Part shown: piece by piece, positions 47,379 through 59,237 of the stretch
Numbering within the stretch: the first letter of the stretch is position 1
How the letters are laid out: each line of letters starts with the position of its first letter
Assembly (NCBI GenBank): GCA_029204225.1
Contig: CM055105.1
Coordinates: 17,989,353 to 18,053,352 of the forward strand
DNA length: 64,000 nucleotides
Source: Diphasiastrum complanatum
Lineage: Eukaryota; Streptophyta; Lycopodiopsida; Lycopodiales; Lycopodiaceae
Reading direction: 5' to 3'
The notes under the pieces: generated by a model
Told to the model about the DNA's origin: nothing
Database searches by the model: none
The model's input: the letters and a program-made list of their open reading frames with translations, nothing else
Position numbers and translations under genes: made by a program

Positions 47379-48035
47379 TTAGAATTCAAGTGAATTTCCA
47401 AGATCATTGGATTTCAATTTCATAAATCCAATGAGATTCCCCATCCTCTTATGCCAAACCTCTTGAATAGGTATTTTCTCACTTGCCACACATCCAACTT
47501 GGTTAGCAATAACACAAGCATCTAGTTTGAATAATTTCCCTTGCCTTTTACCTTTTGCAATCAAGACATCCTTACTTCTAATCATACAAGCATCTCAAAT
47601 TCCACTTAAGACCTTTACTTAACAATTGACTCACACTAAGTAGGTTCTTGTAATAGATGGAATGAACAAAGCATCTTTGTTGGCATGTAGAGAGAGAAAT
47701 AGAAATTGTGCCAATCCCTTTGATTGCACACTCACCATCATTGGCCATGTAGATCACCCTCTTGTCATCTCCATATGCCAACAAAGAAGTGAAATACTCT
47801 TTGTGAAAAGTCATGTGTGAGCTTGCTCCACTATCAATCCACCATGGATCAATATCTCCAACAATAGAACTCAAACATGTAGACATCACAAAAGCGTCAT
47901 CAGTTGTGTTTTGAGCATCAACACCATCCTCATCAAGAGATTACCTTGCTTGTCTCTTTCGATTCTTTTTGTAGCAATCACTTGCAAACTGCCCCTTGAT
48001 GCCACAATAAAAGCACTTCAACTTTGACCTATCTT
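47379..48035 (-). pseudogene. Ty1/copia zinc knuckle and protease fragment (minus)
   Basis: From 48030 down: CCHC knuckle (CFYCGIKGQFASDC), a linker, then the protease (WWIDSGASSHMTFHKEYF at about 47850-47800, catalytic Asp present), then a frame-shifted pre-integrase segment (KGKRQGKLFKLDACVIANQV). It resembles the copia remnant at 23400-24335 in motif order and wording, so both belong to related families. The gag end is replaced by a (GA)n run. Confidence 0.87.
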
Positions 48036-48038
48036 AAG

Positions 48039-48420
<382 letters not shown>

Positions 48421-49049
48421 CTCTTCCTCTCTCACTCTCTCACGATCATAAATCACTAAGACACATATTTGTGTTTAACTACACAAAATATACAATACAA
48501 AGAAGATAGTATACAAGAAAAAGCTACAAAGTTAGTCGACATTTTGTCGATTCGAGCTGGAGTAGAGTCCAATAGTTGATAATCAATAGTCGTCCGATGG
48601 ACTATCGAGACTCCCTCAATAGTTTGACCCAAAAGTTTGACTGTCGCGTAGATACATGTTTGTGATTTTCATGTATTTCTGAAGACTATGTGACAATGTG
48701 AGTAAATATGCAACAACATGAATGGAACTAGATTAGCTCTATGGATTTAGAAAGAAAATAAACTCAACACCCCCTCTTAATCTAGATTCATGAATGCCTT
48801 GATTGACAAATTCAAGATCGCACAAAAATTATTGTGTGCTTCTTGTCATAATCCGATATTTAATCTACATTCATTCAATTACTTAGTTTCTACATTTTTA
48901 CTTGCGTTATTGTAGAGTCTACAAAAAATACACGGAAGAGTTGACAGTCGAGTTCGACAATGACAAAGAATATAGGAGGGGATTGAACTATCGAATAATA
49001 ACAAAACATGCTATCATTTGTTTTGAAGCTAATTGCTTGCCCTAATCAT
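48421..49049. other. AT-rich spacer
   Basis: No gene or clear element boundary is seen. Short phrases around TCGACA/TGTCGA recur. Confidence 0.4.
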
Positions 49050-49716
49050 TGTTAGAAAGTAATTATTGTGTAATTTAATCGGATAAATGACAACACATTA
49101 TGGTTGAGTGCTAATTGCGATCTACAACTCATTATGGCTAAGTGCCAATTGCGACCTGGCTAAATTGTTGTCCTAAATATCATTTTGAATAAGCCTATTT
49201 GGCATTCTTGACTAGTATAAATAGTTGATCATTTCTCATTTAAGTTAGTTCTGAAGCTCTCTCAATTGATTAAGTATTGCTAGCAGAAGTATATTAGATA
49301 GAGACGATCTAGTAACTCAGAATTAGTCTCAAGTACACAATTGCATCCACAATTGTATTTTGCTTACAATTCATCCAATGTGTACATGCTACTTACTGAA
49401 TTGATTATACAGTTTTATTGCATTCAATATCATGTTGGAATGAATGTATACTTTTTTGACTTATCAATTTGTTTGAGTTATCGAATATTTTCTTAGTTAA
49501 TACTCACTCTGTTATGTTTTTCTATGAAATCAATGTCACTAATTTCAATGATAGCAAAGTTAGAATTAAGTAGAATCAAACACGGCATTTGTCACGATAG
49601 TTTTGTTCAAATTTGATAGACATAGTCATGCATTAGAAGAAGGATCTTTCCGTAGAGCCCGATAGTAACATCTATCAAATGCACTCTTTCTCAAGTCTTA
49701 TTTTCTTCTTCCAACA
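49050..49716 (+). repeat. 5' LTR of copia element (nest host)
   Basis: It starts TGTTAGAAAG and ends TTCTTCCAACA immediately before a primer-like TTGTATCAGAGC at 49717. Length is about 667 bp. A short internal duplication (ATTATGG(T/C)T(G/A)AGTGC(T/C)AATTGCGA) lies at 49098-49160. No downstream copy remains because the element is truncated. Confidence 0.7.
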
Positions 49717-49728
49717 TTGTATCAGAGC
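49717..49728 (+). promoter_or_regulatory. tRNA-iMet primer binding site (one base off)
   Basis: TTGTATCAGAGC matches the standard primer site except for one G-to-T change at position 2. Confidence 0.75.
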
Positions 49729-49819
49729 ACATTTATTGATTTCCAATTAGAGCGTTGCATGGTATTAGTGTCCTTATATCATCAGATGCTATTTTTCACT
49801 CTTAGGTCAGACTAACTTT

Positions 49820-51741
49820 CAGATGAATTCACAAAGCAAAGTTGGATTTATAGTCGACAAGCTAGAGGGATCAAATTATCATTTGTGAAACGTTGGATTA
49901 ACTGTTGACAAGCTAGATGGATCGAATTATCATTTGTGAAAATTTAAGATGAAGACTACGCTAATTGCCAATGAGCTATGGGATGTTGTCATAGGTATCA
50001 AAGTGAAACTTGAAGATGACACAGTCGAGTCAAAATGGAAATCAAAGAATGGTAAAGCTTTTGTGCTAATCATTCTCAATATATCAAATCCTCAAATCGG
50101 ACATGTATCTGAAGCTCAAACTTTCAAAAAAGTGTGAGACATCCTAAGCACACTTAATGATGTGAGGGACGTGACTTCTAAGTTGCATCTCAGAAGGAAA
50201 TTCTTCTCACTCGAGATGTCTAATGGTGATTCACTTCATAATCACCTTAACCAATCTATGAGTCTCTTTCAGCAGATGGCAGTTGTCGGATCAACTATCG
50301 ACGAGATCAAGACACAATCATGACATTGCTATCGAGTCTGCCACCTACATACAAAAACTTGGTGATGATCATATTAACACACACATGTTTATCTCTCTTC
50401 AAAGTAATCGCTATGTTGTTGCAAGAAGACAATTGAAAAAGCATTGACATCTCTTCGAATTTAGCATCGCATGTTATATATGTAAACAAAGGCTCTAAGC
50501 ATCAGAAGAAGAAAAGCTCTAAACTTTCAAATCAGAAACTGACATAGAGTCAAGAGCAATTATTGAATCCACAATCGAGAAGAAGATATGTAAGTATGGC
50601 AAATGCACTAATCATGAGATTCAAGATTGTAGGATATTGAAAGCAAAGAATGCCGACAACAAGCAATCAGATCAACAAGCAAATGCAACTGTAGTAACAT
50701 CTCATGAATCTCCTATTCATGATGTGGATGAAGGGGTGTTTATGATTAAAGATAAGAAAGCACAAGTCGATAATGCTTGGTTTCTCAATTATGGAGCTAC
50801 TCAACATATTACCAATCATCAAGAAAATTTTCAATCCTATATGTCTTACAGTACAAAGAAATTCGTTCATCTTGGCGACAATAGTACACACATTTTCGAA
50901 GGTGGAGGTACTATAAGATTGAGTTTCCAGCATGATCAATTCAAGTTATTACCGAAAGTTCTATGTGTACCTAAACTTTTGACAAATTTATTATCAGTAA
51001 GCAAAATTATTGATTTAGGTCATAGGGTAGAATTTGAATCTGATCAATGCAAAATTGTCGATAGGACGGATAACTTAAAAGTTCTTGCACTCAAAAATAG
51101 GCATAAACACTTATATAGACTGGTTCATTGTTATTCTGACACAAGTCAAGCCTTGAATATTTCTGTTCTAGTTAATAAAACATTGCTTTGGCACTATAGG
51201 CTAGGTCACTTGAATCATACATTTGTATCGAACATGTTTAGAGTGTCCTTAGTACTTGATCTCGATTATGTAGACAAAAAAATTGACCTCCTTGTTTGTC
51301 ATAGCTGCATTGACCAAAAGCATACTAGGATTCCATTTAAATCAAGTCATAAACATGCAACAAACGATGTTCTAAATGTTATTCATTTAGATATATGCGG
51401 CCTAATGCAAATCTTATTGCTGCTTAGTGCAAAGTACTTTATTACTATTATCAACAAATTCTCAAGAAAAATAGCTATTTATTTGATCAAGCAAAAATCA
51501 GAGGCTTTCAACCTCTTCAGACAATTCAAAAAGCATGCAGAATTCAAAATTGGTAAAAGAATTAAAGCATTGAGGTCAGACAACATGGGAGAGTACATCT
51601 CAACTGACATTGAGCAATATTTTATTACTTCTTATTCGCCTCAGTCGAATGGACTTGTTGAGAAAAAGTATCGAACCTTAGTCGAAGTGGCTAAGTGTAT
51701 GCTTGCTCATGCGATACTTCCTAAGATTTTCTAGTCGAAGT
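49820..51741 (+). pseudogene. Ty1/copia gag-protease-integrase
   Basis: The gag (49820-50600) begins with duplicated motifs VDKLEGSNYHL and VDKLDGSNYHL about 25 codons apart, and has stops and shifts. A knuckle-like KYGKCTNHEIQDC precedes a long intact frame (50637-51734): protease-like LNYGATQHITNHQ (the usual DSGAT reads NYGAT, so the active Asp is lost), pre-integrase LLWHYRLGHLNH, and the integrase core with HLDICG, LRSDNMGEY and a final Glu in the NGLVEKKYRTL motif. The frame stops at TAG (51733) where Trp is usual (KIF-stop-SK) and is then cut by another LTR at 51742. RT and RNase H are missing here. Confidence 0.88.
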
Positions 51742-51994
51742 TGTTCCCACAACAACTTGTCTGCACTACTATTTTGTTCTATTGTGCATTGTTACTGATT
51801 ATTCATCTTGATTATTTGCTGCCAATTGACGTATTTCCGATCTGCAACCACCTGTTGCTTAACTTCCGCTGCTATTCCACAAAATTCTGATTTGGTGTCA
51901 GCGTTCTGTTTCTATCAGAACCCATTTATGATAACTCATCGCTTTCAAAGTGGTACCATAGTTCATCTCTGATCAATCCCACCAATTTTCGACA
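51742..51994 (+). repeat. 5' LTR of a second copia, inserted in the first
   Basis: 253 bp, starting TGTTCCCAC and ending TTTTCGACA, followed at once by a primer site. It interrupts the integrase of the upstream copia a few codons after its conserved KIFW position. Confidence 0.75.
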
Positions 51995-52009
51995 TGGTAT
52001 CAGAGCAGG
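51995..52009 (+). promoter_or_regulatory. tRNA-iMet primer binding site
   Basis: TGGTATCAGAGCAGG directly after the LTR ending in CGACA. Confidence 0.92.
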
Positions 52010-52139
52010 TGACTCAGTAATTTGCATTTCTATTGTGGGTTATCAATCTTGTTTCTACCAAGACTTAGTTTCAGCAAGCTTGCAACCAACAGTATTCCAA
52101 TATCGTTGTTTCTACCAACGATCTTGCTCACTACACTAG

Positions 52140-52590
52140 AAAGGATCCATCTTCTAGTTTGTCTCTGATTGAGAAACTCGATGAAGAGAACTACCATCTT
52201 TGGAAATTCAAGATAAACTTGCCAAAGAACTGTGGGACATAGTTGATGGCATAGAAGTCAAACCAAAAGGTGATGCAACCATCATCACCAAATGGAGACA
52301 ATGAGATGGCAAGGCATTTGCCTTGATCACACTCAATATGAAAGACTCCCAAATTTGTCATATCCGAGCTACTCAGACTACTAAGGATGCTTAGGACATT
52401 TTGGCAACCCTCTACAATATTAAAGATGTAACTTTCCAACTTCATTTGAGGAAGAAGTTCTTCACTCTGAGAATGTTTGATGCAGATAGTATTTCGAGTC
52501 ATCTCAACACTTTCAAAAATCTTATGGAGCAGATGACTATAACCGGCTCAGTCATTGAAGATTCTGATTCATTCCTCACTTGTGCTAGCG
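52140..52590 (+). pseudogene. Ty1/copia gag (UBN2 type)
   Basis: The frame reads EKLDEENYHLWKFKI, then with one shift KELWDIVDGIEVKPKGD, then LHLRKKFFTLRMFDADSISS and LNTFKNLMEQMTITGSVIED. This is a typical copia gag and is clearly related to the gag at 49930-50320. Stops include TGA at about 52303 and TAG near 52393 (normal Trp). The similarity ends near 52590. Confidence 0.85.
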
Positions 52591-52689
52591 AAGCTCTTGG
52601 GAATTTTTCTCGTGACCAAAGGCTTCCAAACTTCCTGAACTGTTTTCTGATATACTTTCACGCGTCTTACGTTTCATTTTTGTTCACCA

Positions 52690-53044
52690 TGTCTTCTACT
52701 AATACTTCCCAGTCTCCGCGATATACTATCCATCATGATGTCCCATCTGCAACAGACATCATGATCCTTTCTAGCACAAGCATGGTCACTCAGTGGATGA
52801 CCCTTGCGGAGCCTCTGCTCACTACAATGGGTATCCATGAGAGAGCCTTTTCCAACAGAATCAACATGGATTTCATCACTCTTGCCTTCAGTACGTGGAA
52901 GGAAGAGAAATCTAAATTTTATATCACTTTTCAAGGAGCAACACACAAGGTGCATGTCACTGAGGCCGCCCTTGCAGCCATAGGTATAGCATCTGGTACA
53001 CAAGCCTCACTGGAGTGTGACGGAGCGGCTGAAAGATGTAGTTG
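52690..53044 (+). CDS. Unassigned ORF joined in frame to copia gag
   Basis: The open frame that starts in copia gag (52401) runs on to 53045, but from the ATG near 52689 the sequence (MSSTNTSQSPRYTIHHDVPS, then MTLAEPLLTTMGIHERAFS) no longer looks like copia gag. It may be the start of another retroelement's protein, fused by a junction near 52600. Family unknown. Confidence 0.35.
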
Positions 53045-53296
53045 ATGGGTGTGGGCTCTGGTTTGCAGTTGTTGTGGCTTGCTGGTTAGTTTGCAGATTC
53101 AGGTGCAAGCAAGTTGGTTTTTAGACGGATTTGCAAGCAAGTCATTTTGCCTGCGATTGTTGTTTCTTGCCGGTCGTTTTGCAGGTAGGGTAGTTCGTTT
53201 GCAAGGTAGACTGCAGATCAGAACACTGTTGCAGCAGGTGTGGATTTATGAGGTGTGGAGTTCAAGCAGCAATGGTGCCAAATGTTGGTTGTTTCC

Positions 53297-53625
53297 TCTG
53301 TCTGTCTATTAGTTCTACTTGTTTGCTTCTTGTTACAGCTTATGCTACCTCCATTCTGGTTGTTAGCTAGGCATGTTCTTGGTCATTTCTAGTTGGTTCA
53401 ATGCCCAAATTAGGCAGCAGATTCTAGGGGTTGTAGTATGGTTCAACCTGTCACGGATACTCAGTTTTCGAACACTCTTGAACTCTTGAAATCATTTGCA
53501 ATCATTCTATCATGCAAGTACACCAAGAATGCCCAAAAATAGCTCTTCTTGAAACACGGTTGGGCATTCTTATGGCACTTAAAAATAGAATGCTAAAACA
53601 GATCATTGCAAAATGAACTAAAATC
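53297..53625. repeat. Dispersed repeat, copy of 10464-10800
   Basis: Same orientation as the copy at 10464, with shared landmarks and scattered substitutions. It separates the copia gag from the RT fragment and is probably a truncated LTR of the element A family. Confidence 0.8.
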
Positions 53626-53759
53626 AGATCCTCAAAGAATCCAATCACATAAGAGGATCGAAGTTCAGCCCAAAAGATCGAACCGATCCAAATAGCCTCC
53701 ATCCCGATTTATGGATGATCCATCCTGCTACTTTGTGTAGGAACCAAACATTGTATCAA

Positions 53760-54290
53760 AAGCAATGTCAACTCCTGATGCTGATCAGTGGAAAGCTGCA
53801 ATGGACACAAAATTCGATTCTTTGATCGAGAATCAAACGTGGACTCTAACTGAGCTCCCAAAGGATCGAAATTCGATTCCATACAAATGGATATTCAAAA
53901 TGAAGTATGATGCTGAAGGAAGATTAAATCGATACATGGCCAGGCTAGTCGCCAAAGGCTTCTCCCAGATTCCAAATATGGATTATTCCGAGACCTTTAG
54001 TCCTATTGTCAAACATACTTCAATTCGATTACTTCTATCCTATGCAGCTGTAGCAGATTTCGAATTCCACCAAATGGATGTCCAAACCGCTTTCCTAAAC
54101 GGGACTATCAAAGAGAAAATCTATATGTCGTAGCCAGAGGGATACAAACTGAAGGGTAAGGAGCACCTAGTGTACAAAATCCACAAGGCTCTATATGGTC
54201 TAAAATAGTCACCAAGTGCCCGGTTTCAGAAAATCAATGCATTTCTAATTGAGAATGGTTTTATTCCAATACATAGATTCATCCAAAATA
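53760..54290 (+). pseudogene. Ty1/copia reverse transcriptase fragment
   Basis: The RVT_2 start is clear: DADQWKAAMDTKFDSL, WIFKMKYDAEGRLNRY, ARLVAKGFSQ, DYSETFSPIVK, DVQTAFLNG. TAG stops occur at 54131 and 54206, both at positions where Gln is usual. The fragment ends before the catalytic YVDD box. It could belong to either upstream copia element. Confidence 0.9.
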
Positions 54291-55602
54291 GAGTCCTAAG
54301 CATGGACCAAATATTCATAGAATTTCTATTGATAACTCTACACATGCATACATTGTCTCATTGTAGTGGGTTTCTTTCCTTGCCTAACCTCAAACCAAGA
54401 TCTAGTCAATCTAGGACGAGATTAGTTGTCACGAGTAAGTTCGTTCCCATGAGAGCGATAGTATAGTTCAGATTTCAACATGAATGAAGGATTCACATCT
54501 AACTCTAACATCCATTAACACTACGATCCACAATAAAGATACCTTACTCTTTCTCTCTCCTAAAAAGTATAATAACATACAATCCCAATAACAATCAGAT
54601 CCAACAATTAGCAAAAACCAAAGAAAGCATGAGAGATGGAGGAGGAAAGAAAAAGAGCAAGGACATTCATCAATCCATTTATGAAGAAAACCAATCTGCT
54701 TTATTGAAATGAGAAAATGAACATGAGGAGCAATTCGAGTTGGTCCCTTTTTATAATAGAGAGGAGGACCCTGGCCGCTAAATCCTATTGGTCCATTTCC
54801 ACCTCCCTAATTATTCAAGTTCAAAAAAGTGTGAGAACCAAATTGGAGGGAGACCCAACTTTATTCACTAACTTGACATTTAGGCCCCGCGACATTAAAA
54901 GTCCCGCAGAAAGACCTAAAGTCCTTTTATTGACTTTCTAATCAATCAAATCTCTATGTGATCATCGGGTTGGACTTATACACACAGGGTGCCAAATCCC
55001 TCTCACTTATTAACTAGGGTTAGGGTTCTCTTGGGATCCACAAACCCTCCAATAGTGTCCCCCACCAAAACTGGTGGCGGTCCCACGACACCTGCTAGAT
55101 GCAGTTATTGGGAACTTTTATTTGCTTCGTGCCAAATCTTGATTAAATGGTACCGCACCTTCTCCATAAAGTTGAGACGTGCAGTATTAAAATCTAAATT
55201 GTGTGGCAGAAAACAACGATGGGCTCCGGCAATCCACTTTGAGATTGTCCATGATGTGAAGCGTGATTCCCAGGAGCCTCCCATAATTGCTGCACGAAAG
55301 TATAAACGAGCAACCGGCAGCTGACCTTTGATATTCTTTTAGGCCATCGGATTATTTGGATCGAATGCCAGAGGAGAGAGGCAATCGTCCCATCTGGTTG
55401 CCACTAACACCAACAGAGTTAGATCTTTTGCAAACATTGTCGATTGTCGCACCGTTGGATCTGGAGAGTGGATATACTCTCGCTGGTATGCTTGCAAAGC
55501 CCGATGGAAGTCCACTAATATTGTCCAGTTGTATGGCTGATGGATGATGGGCCAAATGGGCGTATGGATGGTGATTTTGTCCATAGCCAATCCCAAATCT
55601 TT
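54291..55602 (-). repeat. Probable LTR/3' region of the minus-strand coiled-coil element
   Basis: No coding motif is seen. On the minus strand TTATAAAAAGGGACC near 54757 is a strong TATA box. The block starts exactly where the copia RT is cut (about 54290), so it is likely the LTR and 3' region of the element encoding the minus-strand ORF at 55603-57723. A matching second LTR was not found. Confidence 0.45.
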
Positions 55603-57723
55603 TCATTTATTTCTTCTCGGCATTGGTACATAATAAGGGCCGACCGGCAATTGGCGAGGGCTGGCGATGTAACTCCTGATTGATTTCGGAGTTTTCTCAA
55701 AAACTGTAATTCTCCATGCCGGCTGCTCTCCCAATGCAGGTATTTTGTCCAACTCTTTGCTGACCTCTATCTCGGAGGTCTTAAACTTCAGAATCCATCC
55801 ACCACACGAGGACTCATGCGGATGTTGCTTTAAGAAGGTCCGGATCTGGTCCTCTATGCTAATGGGCCTTCTGAATAGAGGTGTGGTCCTTGATGAGGAT
55901 GGACTTGCTTGTATTGCCGGTAAGATTGGCAGTTGTTGTGCTATATCTGGAGCTCCCCCCTGGTCCATGCCCAAATCTAACCCTGTATTCATAAGTACAT
56001 CTTCTTGGCGCGTAGGGGAGAATTGCTGTATGACCAGTATGGGGATTTGTGGTCCGGCTTCCAATACCTGAGCGGCTACTTTTTCATAGGCGGTGATGGT
56101 TTCTTTAGCCTTTGCCAACTCGGTTGAAGCTGTTATTTTGAACCTGTCAAAGTGGCCTTGGAATCCCTGAAGGGCCACTTTGTATGTTTCCACTTTCTTA
56201 AACAAATATACGATCTCCATCGATGTGACCGGATGATCTGGTATTTGCGTTTGAAGATATGCATCACGCTCAAGGGTGGTAGCATCCAATTCACCTTGAA
56301 GACGCATGCGATCCTGCTTCGCCATCTGCAATTGACCCTTTAGCAGCTGCACCTGTTGTTTTGCATCTTGCACGGCCTTATCCACCTGATCCTGTGCGGT
56401 TGTCAGGGCGTTTTGTAACGATCTGACGTATTCTTCCAAGCGATCAGCCTGTTGCTAGGCCAGCTTCTTTTCAGCTTCAGACTTGTCTTCATGTTGCTTG
56501 ACAATCTTCAACTCTCGATCCAGCTAGACAATCTTCTAGCTGATCAGAGTGTTTTCGGATCCCACATCTGAAATTCTCTACTCCATTTCTTTCTTCTTAT
56601 CCAGCATAGATTGAATCACTTGCGCAAGGCTTGAGACCAAACCGAGAGCATCACCAGAATCTACTGTCATGGAGGTGGTAGCAGCAGGAGGACCTGATGA
56701 TACTATCCTTGTTGGTTGGCGTGGAATAGGTGCCAGTACTTCTTCTTTTTCAAAAATGTCTTCTTCCTCAAAACCCTCAAGCATTGTGGCGTCGAACTAA
56801 TTCAGTGATTTCACAGCTTGGTCGACCTGAAGTGCGGCTGGGCTATCTTTAGTGTGAGGTTGTTGGCTTACATCTTCAACACCGACAGTAGTGTCATGGA
56901 TGTATTCGGATCCTTTTCCAGGGGATTGGAGTTCAAAGGGCGTAGGGATCTGGGGCATTTCAAAAATTTTGACGGCCCCAAAGGGGTCGAAACCATCGAA
57001 CATATCCATGAAAAACTATGTGTTTGGTGAAGTGGCTTCGGTGTGTGGAGGTGAGGCGGCCTGGGCAGCTGTGATGGGAATGGTAGGCCCAATGGTCACA
57101 GACTGTCCTTGTGTGAAAGCAGAGGTGAAAGAAGCATCATAGGTGGGGGGAATAGGAAGTTCAGTGTGAACAACAACAAGGGGTGGAAGCGCAGTTGACG
57201 ATGTATGCCTAGTGCGACGTCGTGACGCGGAAGGCGAGTCAAGAATGACGATCTCGCTGCGTGGATGACGTCGACTATGAGAACTCGAGGCCTGATGGGA
57301 TGACTCAACTGGTGCTTCTTCATAAACGGAAAGCACAGAATCCAGGTGGAAGCCATGGATTTTGTTTTCTAGGTGAGAAGCAGCTAGAAGAGACAATAAA
57401 GAGCCAGCAGCGAATTGCTGCTTAGTATTGCCCTTAATAGCTCGTTTGAGCTCATCAGAAATAGTCTTGAACCAATTATATGGTTCAAGAGGGGCTTTGG
57501 CCAACTTGGCATAGGACTCCACTATCCTATGGAGGATCTGAGAAGTGATGCGGTCTTTCCTAAGGTTGCCAACCATCAGGAAGTTGTTCAATAGCTGGGC
57601 AACAGCGTGTATGGAAGGCTCAGTGATGGCTTTCAGAAGGTATCCATCATTGGTCCAATGCAGATCATTGGTGAGGTCAATGTAATGCTTGATGTCCTAT
57701 TTGGCCTCCTTATGATCTTTCAT
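55603..57723 (-). pseudogene. 706-codon gag-like coiled-coil ORF with seven TAG stops
   Basis: One continuous frame runs from an ATG at 57723 to a TGA at 55603. It is interrupted only by TAG codons at 57697, 57016, 56797, 56578, 56536, 56524 and 56455. Order: a helical N-terminal part (about 1-130), a Ser/Pro/Thr-rich linker with an Arg/Ser patch, an acidic middle, then a long Gln/Lys/Glu coiled coil (about residues 375-510, for example LQNALTTAQDQVDKAVQDAK), and a C-terminal domain containing CGGWILKFKTSEIEVSKELD and PVGPYYVPMPRR. I see no zinc knuckle or enzyme motif. Size, layout and context suggest a structural (gag-like) protein of a plant retroelement, but the family is not identified. 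Confidence 0.6.
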
Positions 57724-58300
57724 ATCTCAGCTGACACTTCCCTTCACATCTCAACCGACGCTTCCCTTCATATCTCAACCGACGCTTCCGTCAACCGACG
57801 CTTCCCTTCACATCTCAGCCGACGCTATCCTTCATATCTCAACCGACGCTGCCCTTCACATTTCAGCCGACACCCTCCGCTCATATCTCAGCCGACGATT
57901 TTTTTTGAGATCTCAACAGACATTTTTTTTTTGAAATCTCAACCGACGTTTTTTTGAAATCTCAACCGACGTTTTTTTTTAAATCTCAATCGATGATTTT
58001 TTTTTAAATCTCAACTGACATTTTTTTTTTCAGATCTCGACCGACGGGTCCGATCAGATCTCGACCGACGGGTTTGCGTCAGATCTCGACCAACAGATTT
58101 TCGATCAGATCGCGACCGATAGGTTCGCGTCAGATCTCGACCGACAAGTTCACGTCAGATCTCGACCGACGGTTCTGGGTCCAATCTCGACCGACGGGTT
58201 CACGTCAGATCTCGACCGACGAATTTTTGATCAAATCTCAACCGACAAATTCGCGTCAGATCTCGACCGACGAGATTCCTCACCATCTCAATCGACCAAC
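57722..58300. repeat. Degenerate minisatellite built on ATCTC(A/G)ACCGACG
   Basis: About twenty units of roughly 20-30 bases share the core ATCTCAACCGACG or ATCTCGACCGACG. The left third alternates with CTTCCCTTCAT, the middle carries T runs, and the right third carries GGGTTCGCGTCAG. It lies between two divergent gag-like ORFs. Confidence 0.9.
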
Positions 58301-58502
58301 TCCATGCCAGACCACAAAACTTTCAAACGACACCTCTCATTGGCATTTCGACCGGACCACCATCTCCCCAAAGCCTTAGAGGCTGAAAAAAAAAAAAACA
58401 AAAAAAAGAGAGGCATTAACACCAAATTGTTTTTCAAAAAACAACACTCATACCAATAGAAAGCCCTTTTTATACTGAGTCTCCACCTTCACTTCCTTCA
58501 GC

Positions 58503-58580
58503 ACCCTAAAAAATCCAAAAACACCAAAAACCCTAAAAAATCCAAAAACACCAAAAATCTTATAAAATCCAAAAACACCA
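58503..58580. repeat. Tandem A-rich repeat, about 27 bp x 3
   Basis: Three units of ATCCAAAAACACCA with CCCTAAAAA spacers lie immediately before the gypsy gag ATG at 58602. Confidence 0.85.
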
Positions 58581-58601
58581 GCAACTCATACTCTAGAACC
58601 C

Positions 58602-59237
58602 AATGGACCAACATATAGACCCTGAAATCCCAGACGATTATCCATACGAGGTAAGGTCCCCTGCAGCTGAACAAATCAGACGTCATAGATTCTACCGAAT
58701 GCGGTCCCAACCCTACGAGCCATCCACAAACCCATTCGAAGGACAAGAACATGATAGAGTTGAGTCCTTGCGAGCCAGAACCCATGTTCATGGTGTTGAA
58801 AGATCCCATGCCAGAACCAACCTTAATGGAGTCTCTGCCACTCACAATGCTCATCATGAGAGACGTACACCCAAGCTAGATCTACCAAAGTTTGACGTAG
58901 TTCGGACCCTCAAAGATTTTTGCAAATCTTTGAGAATGCATGTGATGTGTATGGCGAAACATCTCCCGATGTTATGGTCCAACTATTTTTGATGACCATG
59001 ATCGCTAAAGCACGTGATTGGTTTTTCAACCTTGATCGTGAAGATAAGACAGACTGGTCAATCTTGAAAGAGTCCTTTATCAAGCGTTTTAAGACCTTTC
59101 GCTTGATCGAGAGTCCTTTTGTCAAATTGAGTAACATCAAGATGGCAAAGGATGAACGTGTACGAGACTATATCGAGCGTTTCAAACGCCTCAAAATTCA
59201 AGTATAGGAACAACCCTCTGAACAAATGCTCATCATC
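58602..59237 (+). pseudogene. Ty3/gypsy gag (5' part)
   Basis: An N-terminal Arg/Pro-rich part (MDQHIDPEIPDDYPYEVRS) leads to PKLDLPKFD. A frameshift near 58910 then enters the retrotransposon gag domain: LQIFENACDVYGETSPDVM-like start, MIAKARDWFFNLDR, ILKESFIKRFK and VRDYIERFKRLK. It stops at TAG (59205) and is cut at about 59238 by copy B of the element A family. Protease and pol are absent. Confidence 0.88.

Noticed and set aside
55008-55025. AGGGTTAGGG as telomeric repeat
   Set aside because: Fewer than two units and not the plant TTTAGGG unit; chance occurrence is likely.
55603-57723. Reassigned TAG codon (variant genetic code)
   Set aside because: A plant nuclear genome uses the standard code, and frameshifts and TGA/TAA stops occur in neighbouring elements; CHG-linked C-to-T decay explains the bias.
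57722-58300. CRISPR-like array
   Set aside because: Units are degenerate and spacers are repetitive and variable in length; this is a eukaryotic minisatellite.
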